Part shown: positions 52,625-62,722 of the stretch, piece by piece
Position numbering within the stretch: the stretch's first letter is position 1
Layout: every line of letters begins with the position of its first letter
Source: Oscillospiraceae bacterium
GTDB lineage: Bacteria > Bacillota > Clostridia > Oscillospirales > Ruminococcaceae
DNA: 64,000 bases
Direction of reading: 5' to 3'
Assembly: GCA_024404915.1 (NCBI GenBank)
Contig: JAKSPJ010000005.1
Coordinates: forward strand, 62,001-126,000
The notes under the pieces: generated by a model
Told to the model about the DNA's origin: nothing
What the model saw: the letters and a program-made list of their open reading frames with translations, nothing else
The model's database searches: none
Made by a program: the position numbers and the translations under genes

Positions 52625-52665
52625 GATTCAAAGGGAAATTCACAACGATGTGATTGTTAACAGGA

Positions 52666-53523
52666 TTATTCCTTGACACCGCCCAAAGCAACACCCGCAA
52701 TAATGTACTTCGAAAGGATGAAGTAGATTACAAAAATCGGGAGCACTGTCAGCAGCAGGCCAAGATATACAGCGCCGTATTCTGTCTTGTACATATCACC
52801 GCTCAGCTGGGATACCATCATAGGCATTGTCCATTTATCCTTTTCGGTGAGCAGAATCATCGGCATAAAGAGGTTGTTCCACTGTGTAACAAAAGTGAAA
52901 ATTGCCTGTGTTGCCATACCCGGCTTACACATAGGAATAACAATCTGATTGAAGGTGCGGAATTCGCTTGCGCCATCAATTCTTGCAGACTGTACGATGG
53001 ACATCGGCAGTGCAGGAATCATATATTGCCGCATGAAGAAAACGGTTGCCGGTGCAGCAATGGCTGGCAGAATCAATGCGAGGAAATTGTTTGTCATGTT
53101 GATCTTGTACATAAACTGATAGAAACCAATGGAAGAAACCTGTGTCGGAATCATCAGAACAGCCATGATCAATGCGAAGAATGCCTTCTTGAATTTCCAG
53201 TCATAAGCCACAATGGAGTATGCGGTCATGGTGGAGAAGTATACAGACAAAAAAGTTGCAGATACTGCAATGATTGCAGAGTTAAAGAAACCAGTCAGCG
53301 GATGGAAGGTCTTTGTAGTCAGCACCTTCATATTTGCAGAGAAATTGGTTCCAGGCAGAAAAGAAATTGCATGTGCCTGAATCTGGGCTGAACTTCTGGT
53401 TGCGTTTACAATCATGATGATAAAGGGCAGCAGGCTGAGACATGTAAGCAAAATGCATACGATGTACTGGAATACTGTATATGCTACTGTCCATTTGTTC
53501 TTTCCCGGTGCATTTTTACTCAT
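52666..53523 (-). CDS. Carbohydrate ABC transporter permease (MalG/MsmG type)
   Basis: 285 aa with six helices. The inner-membrane permease EAA loop reads ARIDGASEFRTFNQIVIPMC, and the end, AGVALGGVKE, matches the usual GAVKG tail. The ATG overlaps the upstream permease stop (ATGA). Partner of the 53520 gene in a CUT1-type importer for oligosaccharides, here likely xylo-oligosaccharides. Confidence 0.9.
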   Translation of the reverse strand: MSKNAPGKNKWTVAYTVFQYIVCILLTCLSLLPFIIMIVNATRSSAQIQAHAISFLPGTNFSANMKVLTTKTFHPLTGFFNSAIIAVSATFLSVYFSTMTAYSIVAYDWKFKKAFFALIMAVLMIPTQVSSIGFYQFMYKINMTNNFLALILPAIAAPATVFFMRQYMIPALPMSIVQSARIDGASEFRTFNQIVIPMCKPGMATQAIFTFVTQWNNLFMPMILLTEKDKWTMPMMVSQLSGDMYKTEYGAVYLGLLLTVLPIFVIYFILSKYIIAGVALGGVKE

Positions 53524-54497
53524 AAGCCTGACATCCCCTTTCTTTTTTCTTTCATTTCCTGCTTCTTCATCTTCTCAAGGGCAATTGCTTCCTTGTCACG
53601 CAGGAGCCAGAAGAGGAATGCAGAGCAGAGAGAAATGATGATGAACATCAGCATACTTGCAGCAGCTGCTCTTGCGAATTGCTGTTTACCGGTAAATGCC
53701 AGATCGTAGATGAACACGCTGACAGTCTTGGTTGCATTGTCAGGGCCGCCGCGGAGATACAGCTTCGGAATATCGAACATATTCAAGCCGCCAATCAAGC
53801 TGGTAACCAGTGTGTACAGAAGAACGGTTTTCAGATTCGGAATGGTGATACGGAAGAAAATCTGGAGGCCGTTTGCACCGTCAATATCAGCTGCCTCATA
53901 GATATCAGGGCTGATACCCAGAACACCGGAAATCAGAACAATCATCGTATTGCCGTACCAAATCCAGAACTGGATAAATGCAACGATTAACTGTGAGCCG
54001 GTTTTGCTTACAAAGAAGTTGACGGAAGATTCCTTCAGACCGGTCGAAACCAGAAAGTCATTGACAGGACCATTCGGATAACCAAAAAGTGCATTAAAGA
54101 GAATCGCGATTGTAGCCGCCGTAATAATATTCGGCATATAGAACAGCACCTTGAAGAAGCCCTGCCCTTTAATTGTAATGCGCCGTGCGGTAAACCACGC
54201 AGTCAATACCATCGCGAGGGTAATCTGCGGGATAAAATTCAACATCCAAAGTATAACAGTGTTTTTAAGGGAAGTTATAAAAGTATTGTTTGTGAGGATT
54301 CTTCTGAAATTCTCAAAAGGTTCCTCCAGAAAACTTGTTGTATTACCGACACCTTGTGCATCGGTAAAGCCGAGAATCATTGTATAGATTGTCGGATACA
54401 ATGTAAAGAATAAAAAGATTAAAATGAACGGAAGTGCAAATAAATAGCCATACTTGGCATAAGACATTCCTTTGAGGTGTTTTTGACTGCCTGACAA
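53520..54497 (-). CDS. Carbohydrate ABC transporter permease (MalF/UgpA type)
   Basis: 325 aa from a TTG at 54497 with AGGAGG 8 nt upstream; the internal ATG has no spaced ribosome site. Six helices; EAA loop EAADIDGANGLQIFFRITIP. Basic C-terminus (KMKKQEMKEKRKG). Works with the MalG-type partner and the lipoprotein encoded just upstream. No ATPase gene is in the operon, so a shared MsmK-like ATPase encoded elsewhere is expected. Confidence 0.9.
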   Translation of the reverse strand: MSGSQKHLKGMSYAKYGYLFALPFILIFLFFTLYPTIYTMILGFTDAQGVGNTTSFLEEPFENFRRILTNNTFITSLKNTVILWMLNFIPQITLAMVLTAWFTARRITIKGQGFFKVLFYMPNIITAATIAILFNALFGYPNGPVNDFLVSTGLKESSVNFFVSKTGSQLIVAFIQFWIWYGNTMIVLISGVLGISPDIYEAADIDGANGLQIFFRITIPNLKTVLLYTLVTSLIGGLNMFDIPKLYLRGGPDNATKTVSVFIYDLAFTGKQQFARAAAASMLMFIIISLCSAFLFWLLRDKEAIALEKMKKQEMKEKRKGMSGL

Positions 54498-54593
54498 AGT
54501 AAATGCCTCCTTTCTGTAGTCGCTTCCGGGAGCGGACTATATGTCCGCCCCCTGCGACCGAAATCAACGCGGGAATTCGTTTTCAGTTTTCAA

Positions 54594-56012
54594 TTATTCA
54601 GCTTCGATGTCCAGCTCATCCAGAACAGACTGCTTGAAGTCAGCGATTGCATCTTCACGAGACTTCTGGCCGGATGTGTACATACGAACCTGGTCACGCC
54701 AGAAGCTGTTAATCTTCTCGTCGTACTGGGTCAGGTTCTTACCGTTTGCATAGTTGTTAGCCGGAACGAATGCATCGAACATATCCTGACCGCCCAGGAA
54801 GTCCAGAGTACCGTCAGACTTCTTCATAACAACATTGGATGCAACAGCGTCCTTTGTGCCGCCTTCGCCGTTGAATGTGCCGTTTGCCCACATATACTGG
54901 AGGCCATCCTCCTCGGTGTTCAGAGTAATCCACTCGATGATCTCACCAACAGCTTCCTTGTTCTGGCTGTCATTTGTGCCCAGGAGCCATGTACCGCCCC
55001 AGAAGAAGCCGATCGGAGGCTCGCAGACTGCCCAGTCGCCGTATGTGCCTTCGCCAACAGCAGAACCTCCGCAGTTCTTACCGATGGTGTAGTTGATCAG
55101 CCATGCCGGACCGAAGAAGCCCAGAATGCCCTTGGAGCCGGTACCAGCCATATCTGCATACCAGTCATCAGTCCAGTCTGTGGTATCATTGTGATAATCA
55201 TTGTCCATGAGCTGCTTGGAGAGATCCAGGAATGCTTCACGCTTCGGATCAATGTGGAGCTTATCGTTGACAATCCAGCCCTGATCGGAGCTGTTCTCAA
55301 CTGCGTGCCAGATGTCACCGTCACCGGAAACGATGCCGTAGCCCTTGCCCTTCAGCTGCTCAGCTGCCTCATAGAACTTATCCCAGCTCTGTGTGCCGCC
55401 GCCGATTGCTGCAGATACGGTTGCAGGATCATCTGCACCGAAGGCATCCTTAGCGATGGAACGACGATAGATGAAGGCACCGCCTGTTGCCTGATAACCC
55501 AAAGCAACAACCTTGCCATCCGGATTTGTACCGATATCAACGGTGTACTGTGCAATCTCAGCGTCCTTAATCTTCTGGTTTACATCAATGCCCAGATCCT
55601 CATAAGGTGCTGCATACTTGGAAGCCTCGCCCTGTGTATACTTCAGAACGAATGCAGCTTCTGCTGCGAACAGGTCAACAGAACCATCTGCAAGAGCCTG
55701 GTCCAGAGCCGGCTGATAGAGACCATCAGTTGTCGGAATCTGGGTGTCGTTCATCTCGTACTTTGCTGCGAAGTCCGGGTGTGTATCCATGAACTTCTTG
55801 ATCATGTTCGGAACTTCGTCGGTGAAAGCGTAAACGTTCAGCTTAATCTTGCTGCCGTCAGATGTGCTTTCCTCGCTGCTCTCATCCGTAGCAGCCTCAG
55901 AGCTGCTGGATGCCTCGGACTGAGTATCTGCTGTTTCGCTTGTATCACCGCCGCAAGCAGTAAAGCTAGCCATCAGGCTCAGTGCTGCCAAAAGAGATAA
56001 TGCTTTTTTCAT
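54594..56012 (-). CDS. Sugar-binding lipoprotein of a CUT1 importer
   Basis: 472 aa. Lipoprotein signal with Cys19 (SFTAC), then a long Ser/Glu/Thr linker and a solute-binding protein family 1 domain: VNVYAFTDEVPNMIKKF-like start, SVDLFAAEAAFVLKY, GYQATGGAFIYRRSIAKD and GTWLLGTNDSQNKEA. Highly expressed position in the middle of the xylose operon. The ligand is probably xylobiose or another xylo-oligosaccharide, from the neighbouring xylosidase and xylA; not proven by sequence. Confidence 0.88.
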   Translation of the reverse strand: MKKALSLLAALSLMASFTACGGDTSETADTQSEASSSSEAATDESSEESTSDGSKIKLNVYAFTDEVPNMIKKFMDTHPDFAAKYEMNDTQIPTTDGLYQPALDQALADGSVDLFAAEAAFVLKYTQGEASKYAAPYEDLGIDVNQKIKDAEIAQYTVDIGTNPDGKVVALGYQATGGAFIYRRSIAKDAFGADDPATVSAAIGGGTQSWDKFYEAAEQLKGKGYGIVSGDGDIWHAVENSSDQGWIVNDKLHIDPKREAFLDLSKQLMDNDYHNDTTDWTDDWYADMAGTGSKGILGFFGPAWLINYTIGKNCGGSAVGEGTYGDWAVCEPPIGFFWGGTWLLGTNDSQNKEAVGEIIEWITLNTEEDGLQYMWANGTFNGEGGTKDAVASNVVMKKSDGTLDFLGGQDMFDAFVPANNYANGKNLTQYDEKINSFWRDQVRMYTSGQKSREDAIADFKQSVLDELDIEAE

Positions 56013-56091
56013 AGTGATATCCTCCTCATAATTTCTGTTTCACTTTCTATTTGTTCCGCGTGGTCAGGTCTACGGAACATGCACAGTTTGA

Positions 56092-57414
56092 TTACAAACT
56101 GAACATTACATTGTTAACGATGGATTCCAGCATTTCCTGTCTGCCGCTTGTGAGGGAATCCATAACCTCACCCTTTGCCAGCGCATATTCGCTGAGGCTT
56201 TCCAGTGTTGCCTTGCCTGCAATGATATCTGCGCCGATGCCTGTGGTCCAGGAAGCATAGCGGTCTGCAACAAACTGATCAATTCTGCCGTCTGCAATCA
56301 GCTTGCGTGCTGCCAGGAAGCCCAATGCAAATGCATCCATACCTGCGATGTAGGAGAGGAAAATGTCCTCCGGTGTGAAGCTGCCGCGGCGTGCCTTTGC
56401 ATCGAAGTTCAGACCGCCGTTGGTAAAGCCGCCAGCCTTGATGACTTCCAGCATGCAAAGTGTGGTATCATATACGTTGGTGGGGAACTGGTCTGTATCC
56501 CAGCCAAGGAGTACATCACCCTGGTTTGCATCGATGGAACCGAAGAAACCGTTTACTCTTGCAACATTCAGCTCATGCTGGAATGTGTGCTGTGCCAGTG
56601 TAGCATGGTTTGCTTCAATGTTCATCTTGAAGTCCTTGTCAAGGCCATACTTGCGCAGGAAGCCCATAACTGTTGCAGTATCGAAATCATACTGATGCTT
56701 TGTGGGCTCCTTCGGCTTCGGCTCAATGTAGAAATCACCGGTAAAGCCGATGCTTCTGCCGTAGTCAACAGCCATATGCATCAGCCTTGCCATGTTGTCA
56801 AGCTCAAGGCCCATATCTGTGTTCAGCAGGGTTTCATAGCCTTCTCTGCCGCCCCAGAAAACATAGCCGTTACCGCCAAGCTTTACAGTTGCATCAATCG
56901 CCTTCTTAATCTGTGCTGCCGCATAAGCAAATACATCAGCGGAAGGAGATGTGCCTGCTCCGTGCATATAGCGGGGATGATCGAAGCACTTTGCGGTACC
57001 CCACAGAAGCTTCTTTCCGGTTTCCTTCTGCTTCTGCTCCAGATAATCCACAACTGCATCCAGCTTCTCATTGGACTCTGCCAGAGTTGCATACTCCGGA
57101 GACAGGTCACGGTCATGGAAGCAGTAGTAATCAATGGAAAGCTTCTCCATGATTTCAAAAGCAGCATCCACCTTTGCCTTTGCACGAGCCTCGGAATCGG
57201 ATTCGCCCCAGGTCTTGTCAGCAGTGCCAACACCGAACATATCAGTACCGTCGCCGCCCATAGTGTGCCACCAGCTCAAAGCAAATTTCAGATGCTCACG
57301 CATCGGCTTGCCGTCAATAATCTCATCCGGATTGTAGTACTTGAAAGCAAGGGGATTTGTGCTGTTCTTTCCTTCATAAGGAATCTTGGGAATGGACTTG
57401 AAAAATTCGCTCAT
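56092..57414 (-). CDS. xylA: Xylose isomerase
   Basis: 440 aa, the longer class II form. [30 protein letters not shown] (catalytic His), [35 protein letters not shown] (metal ligands) and [12 protein letters not shown]. Converts D-xylose to D-xylulose with Mg2+ or Mn2+. Placed after the xylosidase and before the transporter. No xylulokinase is next to it. Ribosome site GGAGG. Confidence 0.96.
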   Translation of the reverse strand: MSEFFKSIPKIPYEGKNSTNPLAFKYYNPDEIIDGKPMREHLKFALSWWHTMGGDGTDMFGVGTADKTWGESDSEARAKAKVDAAFEIMEKLSIDYYCFHDRDLSPEYATLAESNEKLDAVVDYLEQKQKETGKKLLWGTAKCFDHPRYMHGAGTSPSADVFAYAAAQIKKAIDATVKLGGNGYVFWGGREGYETLLNTDMGLELDNMARLMHMAVDYGRSIGFTGDFYIEPKPKEPTKHQYDFDTATVMGFLRKYGLDKDFKMNIEANHATLAQHTFQHELNVARVNGFFGSIDANQGDVLLGWDTDQFPTNVYDTTLCMLEVIKAGGFTNGGLNFDAKARRGSFTPEDIFLSYIAGMDAFALGFLAARKLIADGRIDQFVADRYASWTTGIGADIIAGKATLESLSEYALAKGEVMDSLTSGRQEMLESIVNNVMFSL

Positions 57415-57438
57415 TTTTTATTCCTCCAATAAGTTTGG

Positions 57439-59520
57439 TTACTTCAGCGGCTGTATCTCTGCTGAGATACAGGATGTACCGGTGAGTTTTTCACTCAATG
57501 CATCGGGCTGACAGGTTCCTGCATATACTGTATAATGCTGACCGCGTACTGCACGAACACCGTTGTCATCCACGGATTCAAATGCTTTTGCGGGAACATC
57601 CAGAGAAATGGTTTTCCGCTCGCCGGCTTCCAGGGAAACTCTCTGAAAACCGCAGAGAACCGGATAAGGAGCAGCACAATCACTGTCATCCTTCAGATAC
57701 ACCTGCAATACGTCATCTGTGTCCGTATTTCCGATGTTCTGTATATCTACCTGAATGGTATTTCCATTCACTTTCAGATTGGAACATTCTGTTCTGGAGT
57801 AGGTCAGACCATAGCCGAAAGGATACAGAATATTCTCTCTCGTATAACGGTATGTGCGGTTGCACATGGAATAATCACGGAAATCAGGAAGCAGATCTGC
57901 ATTCTCATAGAATGTGACGGGAAGCTTTCCGGAAGGTGAAATCTTGCCGAAAAGGATTTCTGCAAGTGCCTGGCCGCCAAACTGACCAGGATACCACGCA
58001 TGAATCAACGCATCTGCACCCGCCTCATTGTTGATTGCAGAACCTGCAGCCGTTACAATGATAACCGGCTTGCCCTTTTCCATAATCCTGGAAACCAGGA
58101 GACGCTGAGGCTCCGGCAAGCGAAGATCAATCTTGTCTCCCGAAGCAAATTCGTTTCCGGCATCACCCTCTTCGCCCTCAATGCCTGCATCCAGGCCAAC
58201 GCAAAGAATCACCAGATCAGAATGCTCTGCAACCGTTTCTGCTTCTGCAAGGCGGTCATTGGCTCTTGCCAGTCCGCTGACACGGTCTTTAAAGAGGTGA
58301 CAGCCTTCTGCATAAAGCACTCTGCCGTCAAATGCATCCTGGATGCCCTCAAGGAAGGTGATGTAGCGATCAGGTGTACCATTGTAATTGCCTTCCAGAG
58401 CCTGACGGCTGTTTGCATTCGGACCAATCACGCCGATGGTCTGATACTTGTCTGCCTGCAGCGGAAGAATGCCGTTGTTTTTCAGCAGAACCATGGACTT
58501 TCTGGAGCACTCCAGCGCAAAGTCCTTATGTTCCTTGCAGGCCAGCACAGAATAAGGAATATCATCATACTCAGTATGTTCATCCAGCAGTCCCATACGA
58601 ATGCGGGTACGCATCACATGAACACAGGCATTTCGGATTTCCTCTTTTGTGACTTTGCCATCCTCGTATGCACTCATCAATGCATTAAAGGTTCTGCCTG
58701 CGTTCAGGTCAAGGCCTGTTTTCAGGGACAATGCACATGTATCTTCCGGGAACATTGTCAGCCCATGATGCAAATGAATGTCATCCAATGCGCCGTAATC
58801 TGAAACAAAGTGGCCGTCAAAACCCCACTCCTTCAGTTTTTCGGAAAGCATCCTGCTCGCACAAGCGGCTTCGTCATTCACACGGTTGTATGCACCCATG
58901 ACAATCTCTACGCCTGCTTCTACCAGAGTCCGGAATGCCGGCAGATAGGTTTCTTCCAGATCCTTCGGAGTCACCTTCGCATTAAAGGAATGGCGGTCTG
59001 CCTCCGGACCGCTGTGCACTGCATAATGCTTTGCACAGGCTGCTGTACGAAGAATCTCCTTGTCACCCTGCAGGCCCTTTACAAAGGCCCTTCCAAGAAC
59101 AGCTGTCAGATACGGGTCTTCGCCGTAGGTTTCCTGACCTCTGCCCCAGCGGGGATCACGGAAAATATTGATATTCGGGGACCAGATTGACAAACCCTTG
59201 TAAATATCACGGTCACCGTGTTTGGAATATTCATTGTATTTTGCACGGGCTTCCACCGATACAACTTCGCCCTCTTTTACAATAGCGTCCTCATCAAACA
59301 GGGCTGCCATTGCAATTGCCTGAGGAAACATAGTTGCCGTACCGGCACGAGCCAAACCATGCAATCCTTCATTCCACCAGTTGTATGCGGGAATACCCAG
59401 CCGCTCAATGGCAGGAGCATCATAAATCAGCTGTGCTGCCTGCTCCTCAATGGTGAGACGGTCTGTCAGATCCTCTGCACGCTCCAATGCGGAAAAGGAT
59501 GGGTCTCTGTACTTCTCCAA
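57439..59520 (-). CDS. GH3 beta-xylosidase / glycosidase, intracellular
   Basis: 693 aa from a TTG at 59520 with GGAGG 7 nt upstream. No signal peptide, so it acts on imported oligosaccharides. GH3 N-domain with PAYNWWNEGLHGLARAGTAT, GRGQETYGEDPYLTAVLG, AACAKHYAVHSGPEADRHSF and the nucleophile Asp in FVSDYGALDDI. C-domain with GIEGEEGDAGNE, and a fibronectin III-like end. The NWWNEGLHG form with EADRHSF is typical of xylosidase/arabinosidase GH3 members. The operon supports xylosidase. Confidence 0.9.
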   Translation of the reverse strand: MEKYRDPSFSALERAEDLTDRLTIEEQAAQLIYDAPAIERLGIPAYNWWNEGLHGLARAGTATMFPQAIAMAALFDEDAIVKEGEVVSVEARAKYNEYSKHGDRDIYKGLSIWSPNINIFRDPRWGRGQETYGEDPYLTAVLGRAFVKGLQGDKEILRTAACAKHYAVHSGPEADRHSFNAKVTPKDLEETYLPAFRTLVEAGVEIVMGAYNRVNDEAACASRMLSEKLKEWGFDGHFVSDYGALDDIHLHHGLTMFPEDTCALSLKTGLDLNAGRTFNALMSAYEDGKVTKEEIRNACVHVMRTRIRMGLLDEHTEYDDIPYSVLACKEHKDFALECSRKSMVLLKNNGILPLQADKYQTIGVIGPNANSRQALEGNYNGTPDRYITFLEGIQDAFDGRVLYAEGCHLFKDRVSGLARANDRLAEAETVAEHSDLVILCVGLDAGIEGEEGDAGNEFASGDKIDLRLPEPQRLLVSRIMEKGKPVIIVTAAGSAINNEAGADALIHAWYPGQFGGQALAEILFGKISPSGKLPVTFYENADLLPDFRDYSMCNRTYRYTRENILYPFGYGLTYSRTECSNLKVNGNTIQVDIQNIGNTDTDDVLQVYLKDDSDCAAPYPVLCGFQRVSLEAGERKTISLDVPAKAFESVDDNGVRAVRGQHYTVYAGTCQPDALSEKLTGTSCISAEIQPLK

Positions 59521-59573
59521 ATGAAAACCTCCGTTTCCAATGATTAGGATGTATTTTTCAAAACTGAAATCCG

Positions 59574-60470
59574 TCAGGCCTTCAGTTCCTGAATCAAAGA
59601 AGATATCACCTGCTGCTGCGGAAGAGAAGTATCCGAGATTTCCCAGGTTTCTTCTATCACTGCTTCCTCCTTGGGCATGTACCTGCGGTACTCGCCCAGC
59701 AGCTCCATTTCCAGAAAATGATTGTTGGTATATGTTTCAAAATTGCAGCCGAAATCCGGATACTGAACATCTTTGCAGGGTTCAAATGTTTTCCGGAAAA
59801 TCAGATGATCTGTAATATACACAACATAGCCGTCTGTCACGTTGCATCCCATTTTAAAAGCTTTTGTATTTTGCGGGTCATGTGTAAGAGATGCATATTC
59901 ATTTGTCAGACGGAAACGGGGATCATTGATATCGGAATAGCTCCAAAGTGCCATTGTCCGATTCGGAAGAAATCCCTTGTTATCTCTGCAAAGCGGAATG
60001 AACTCTGTGCCGCCCAGTGATAAACCCGTAATAGACCAGGGGGCAAACAGCATCGGCTTATCAGATACATTGCGGACGATATTCCGGACTTTCACCGTAT
60101 AATCATCCGACATTGTAATTGTCAGGGAAATCTGTTTTCCGAATGCAGTGGGTTTTGCTTCCAGCCGCAGGACACGGTCTGTGAAGCTGTAGGTAACACG
60201 GTTGTTATCCGGATAATAAGTCTCCGGCATAACCTCAGGTGCAATCCAAAGGCGATGTCCGCCGTAAGCATACCATGTTCCGTATCCTTTGTTTAGTTCG
60301 CAGAAGTCACGGTTAATGTCTTCAAATAAGATATTTCGTCCGCCCCGTGTGCTGAAGAATACGATGCGGGGGCCGAAGTCCAGTGCCGCAATCAGTTTTA
60401 TCAAACCATTTTCCAGACAGATGCACTTCCCGAAATTCTGGTATTCGATCTCGTAGCATTGAATTGCCAT
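59574..60470 (-). CDS. Galactose-mutarotase-like protein (DUF4380-like)
   Basis: 298 aa, mainly beta strands. LENGLIKLIAALDFGPRIVF, GGHRLWIAPEVMPETYYPDN and LFAPWSITGLSLGGTEFIPL recall the aldose 1-epimerase super-sandwich, and the GHRLW..PE segment is shared with DUF4380 proteins. First gene of the xylose operon. A role as xylose mutarotase or sugar-binding protein is inferred. Ribosome site AAAGGAG. Confidence 0.65.
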   Translation of the reverse strand: MAIQCYEIEYQNFGKCICLENGLIKLIAALDFGPRIVFFSTRGGRNILFEDINRDFCELNKGYGTWYAYGGHRLWIAPEVMPETYYPDNNRVTYSFTDRVLRLEAKPTAFGKQISLTITMSDDYTVKVRNIVRNVSDKPMLFAPWSITGLSLGGTEFIPLCRDNKGFLPNRTMALWSYSDINDPRFRLTNEYASLTHDPQNTKAFKMGCNVTDGYVVYITDHLIFRKTFEPCKDVQYPDFGCNFETYTNNHFLEMELLGEYRRYMPKEEAVIEETWEISDTSLPQQQVISSLIQELKA

Positions 60471-60692
60471 AAATTGCTCCTTTCTGCTTTATGTGTATTA
60501 TATCCTATCCAAAACAAAAAGGCTAACCAATAATTGCGATGTTCTTACTGTTTTTTGCACAGTTATCACAAATTTGCGAATACTTCTTTACAAAATCAAG
60601 TCTTTACGCTATAATATATGTATAGATAATATAAGGAAAGCGAATGATACCTCGCAAGATATAGATTTTTTGTTAATTAAGGGGGCTCTCAT
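60471..60692. promoter_or_regulatory. Divergent xyl / AraC promoter region
   Basis: Plus strand: TTTACA (60587-60592), a 17-nt spacer and TATAAT (60610-60615) for the AraC gene. Minus strand: TATAAT (60502-60497) with no good -35 at 17 nt, which suggests that the operon needs an activator, presumably the AraC protein encoded opposite. Confidence 0.6.
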
Positions 60693-61574
60693 ATGATTAA
60701 AAACCTTTCAGGCGAGTTTGAAACAGTCGAATATGAAAACAAACGGTTTGTCATGCTGTATGACAATAATCAGGTAGAATGTTATCCCATTCACTGGCAT
60801 AATGCGGTGGAAATCATTATGCCCATTGAGAACAGTTTTGTAGTGCGCACAGGTGCACAGGAGTATCAGCTTCAGGAGCGTGAAATCATTATCATCCCCC
60901 CCGGCGAGCTGCATATGCTGCCGCCCCAGGAAGGAAGACGTATTATCTTTCAATGTGATAACAATGTTCTGGGCAGCGTTTCTGCACTGGAAGCAGTGCT
61001 TCCGGTGTTCCAGTCCACGCTGGTAATCAAGCCGGATACAGACAGAGATCTCTATCTGATGGCAAAAAAGCAAATTCTGGATATTTACTCTGAATACTAC
61101 GCAAATTCAGAGATTTCCGATGTGAAGATTTATATGAATGTCATCAATCTTCTGGTTGCTGTCCGTGAATATCAGATTGAGCAGAGCAGACAATCCCTGC
61201 CCTGCGCAAAGGATAAGGTTTATCAGTACAGCGAAAAATTCAAGCTTGTACTTAAATATATTGACCAGAATTATATGTACGCCATTTCTCTGGAACAGCT
61301 GGCAGCTATCGCAGGATACAGCAAGTTCCATTTCTCCCGTATTTTTAAGCAATACAATTCCATGACCTATATTCAGTATATCAATATGCGCAGAACCCGT
61401 GCGGCAGAAATGCTTTTGCTGGATCCTTCCATCCCTATTACAGAGGTAGCAATGCGGTCCGGTTTTTCCAGTTTATCCACTTTCAACCGCATTTTCAAGG
61501 AATACAAACACTGTACACCTTCCAGCTATCAGCGCTTCTATTGCTCGACCGGGGAATTCTCTTTGTCGGAATAA
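60693..61574 (+). CDS. AraC-family regulator with cupin sensor, probable xylose operon activator
   Basis: 293 aa. An N-terminal cupin (about 25-110; HWHNAVEIIMPIENSFVV, IIIIPPGELHMLPPQ) is followed by a helical linker and two C-terminal HTH motifs, ISLEQLAAIAGYSKFHFSRI and ITEVAMRSGFSSLSTFNRIF, ending CTPSSYQRFY. Divergent from the xylose operon. Sugar activation is inferred from context. The start is ATG 60693, with AGGGGG 8-9 nt upstream. Confidence 0.85.
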   Translation: MIKNLSGEFETVEYENKRFVMLYDNNQVECYPIHWHNAVEIIMPIENSFVVRTGAQEYQLQEREIIIIPPGELHMLPPQEGRRIIFQCDNNVLGSVSALEAVLPVFQSTLVIKPDTDRDLYLMAKKQILDIYSEYYANSEISDVKIYMNVINLLVAVREYQIEQSRQSLPCAKDKVYQYSEKFKLVLKYIDQNYMYAISLEQLAAIAGYSKFHFSRIFKQYNSMTYIQYINMRRTRAAEMLLLDPSIPITEVAMRSGFSSLSTFNRIFKEYKHCTPSSYQRFYCSTGEFSLSE

Positions 61575-61683
61575 CATAAAAATATTGTAATAACAAAGAG
61601 AGTATCAACAGACTGTATAGTGCATATATTCTCGCAAACACGTTAGTTATGTTTCTAAGCCGCAATATTTGGCAATTACATAT

Positions 61684-61712
61684 CAGTATATGAACAGTAT
61701 GATATACAGTAT
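61684..61712 (+). repeat. Three CAGTAT direct repeats before the WYL regulator
   Basis: CAGTAT at 61684-61689, 61695-61700 and 61707-61712, spaced 11 and 12 bp, about one helix turn, ending 25 nt before the ATG. Possible operator of the downstream gene. Confidence 0.4.
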
Positions 61713-61736
61713 GTTGAATGTATCAGGCAGGTAACT

Positions 61737-62702
61737 ATGGACCATGAACGTATTTTATATATACTGGAATACCTGAATCGTCATACCAATGAAACAGATG
61801 AGGTTACTATCAAGGATATTCTGGATCATCTGGCAAAGAATTATAATCTGCCTGATGTATCTCCCCTGACCATACGCAGGGATCTGGAACGGATGATGCT
61901 GGCAGGATACCAGATTCACCTGCGGCGGGGGCCGCACAATACCGCATACTACCGGCTGGAAAGCCGTGGATTCACCTTCAATGAAATCCGTTTTCTGGTA
62001 GACTCCGTTTCCATTAACCAGTTTTTATCGGACAGGCAGAAACAGCAGCTGATAAAAAAATTTGAGGTGCTTTGCTCTGAAGATGAAGTGCGCCGATTGA
62101 TCAGCCGCATCAGACTGAACGGTGCATCCGGCGGCCAGGGCAATCTGCTGGAGAATCTGGATAAAGTGCATCAGGTAATTGCCAACCGGCAGAAAATCAA
62201 TTTTGAGTACGGCAAATACGATGTCAACCAATGCATACAATATTATCAGAAATCCAGAAATCTTATTCCGCTGCAAGTTGTATATATGAATAACCGTTTC
62301 TACCTTCGTTGCGCTGACACAGATCAGCAGAAGCTCCGTACATACCGCATTGACCGAATGAAAAACATTGTGGGAGGAGAAGCGTTCACGAAAAGAATCG
62401 CCATCCCGAAGCCCGAAGGTGTAATCCTGGATATGTTTGAACCGGAATACTATGAATCGGTGAGACTTCGTGTCAAGCGTTTTCTGTTGGATGATATGCT
62501 GGAACAAATGGGGAATTTTGCCTCAGTACGGGAAGATACAGAACCAAACTGGGTACAGGTTGCCGTTCGCATCGGAATTAACGGCAGTTTCTTTCGCTGG
62601 GTAATGCGGTACGGCGCAGATGTGGAACTGTTGGCACCTGAATCACTCCGCAGTCAGTTTTGTGAGTATTTACAGGAAACATTGCAGCTGTATCAGGGAT
62701 AG
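61737..62702 (+). CDS. WYL-domain transcriptional regulator
   Basis: 321 aa. N-terminal winged HTH (about 1-65; VSPLTIRRDLERMMLAGYQI), then a WYL domain (about 140-230; QKINFEYGKYDVNQ, RNLIPLQVVYMNNRFYLRCA, RTYRIDRMKNI) and a WCX-like C-terminal part. Ligand unknown; the family senses nucleic acid or other signals. No partner genes that define a regulon. A direct-repeat array precedes it. Confidence 0.88.
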   Translation: MDHERILYILEYLNRHTNETDEVTIKDILDHLAKNYNLPDVSPLTIRRDLERMMLAGYQIHLRRGPHNTAYYRLESRGFTFNEIRFLVDSVSINQFLSDRQKQQLIKKFEVLCSEDEVRRLISRIRLNGASGGQGNLLENLDKVHQVIANRQKINFEYGKYDVNQCIQYYQKSRNLIPLQVVYMNNRFYLRCADTDQQKLRTYRIDRMKNIVGGEAFTKRIAIPKPEGVILDMFEPEYYESVRLRVKRFLLDDMLEQMGNFASVREDTEPNWVQVAVRIGINGSFFRWVMRYGADVELLAPESLRSQFCEYLQETLQLYQG

Positions 62703-62722
62703 CATCTTAATGATATTTTAAC

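Noticed and set aside
52564..52653. 29-aa plus-strand frame
   Set aside because: Its middle is the terminator stem of the xylose operon, and it has no proper ribosome site.
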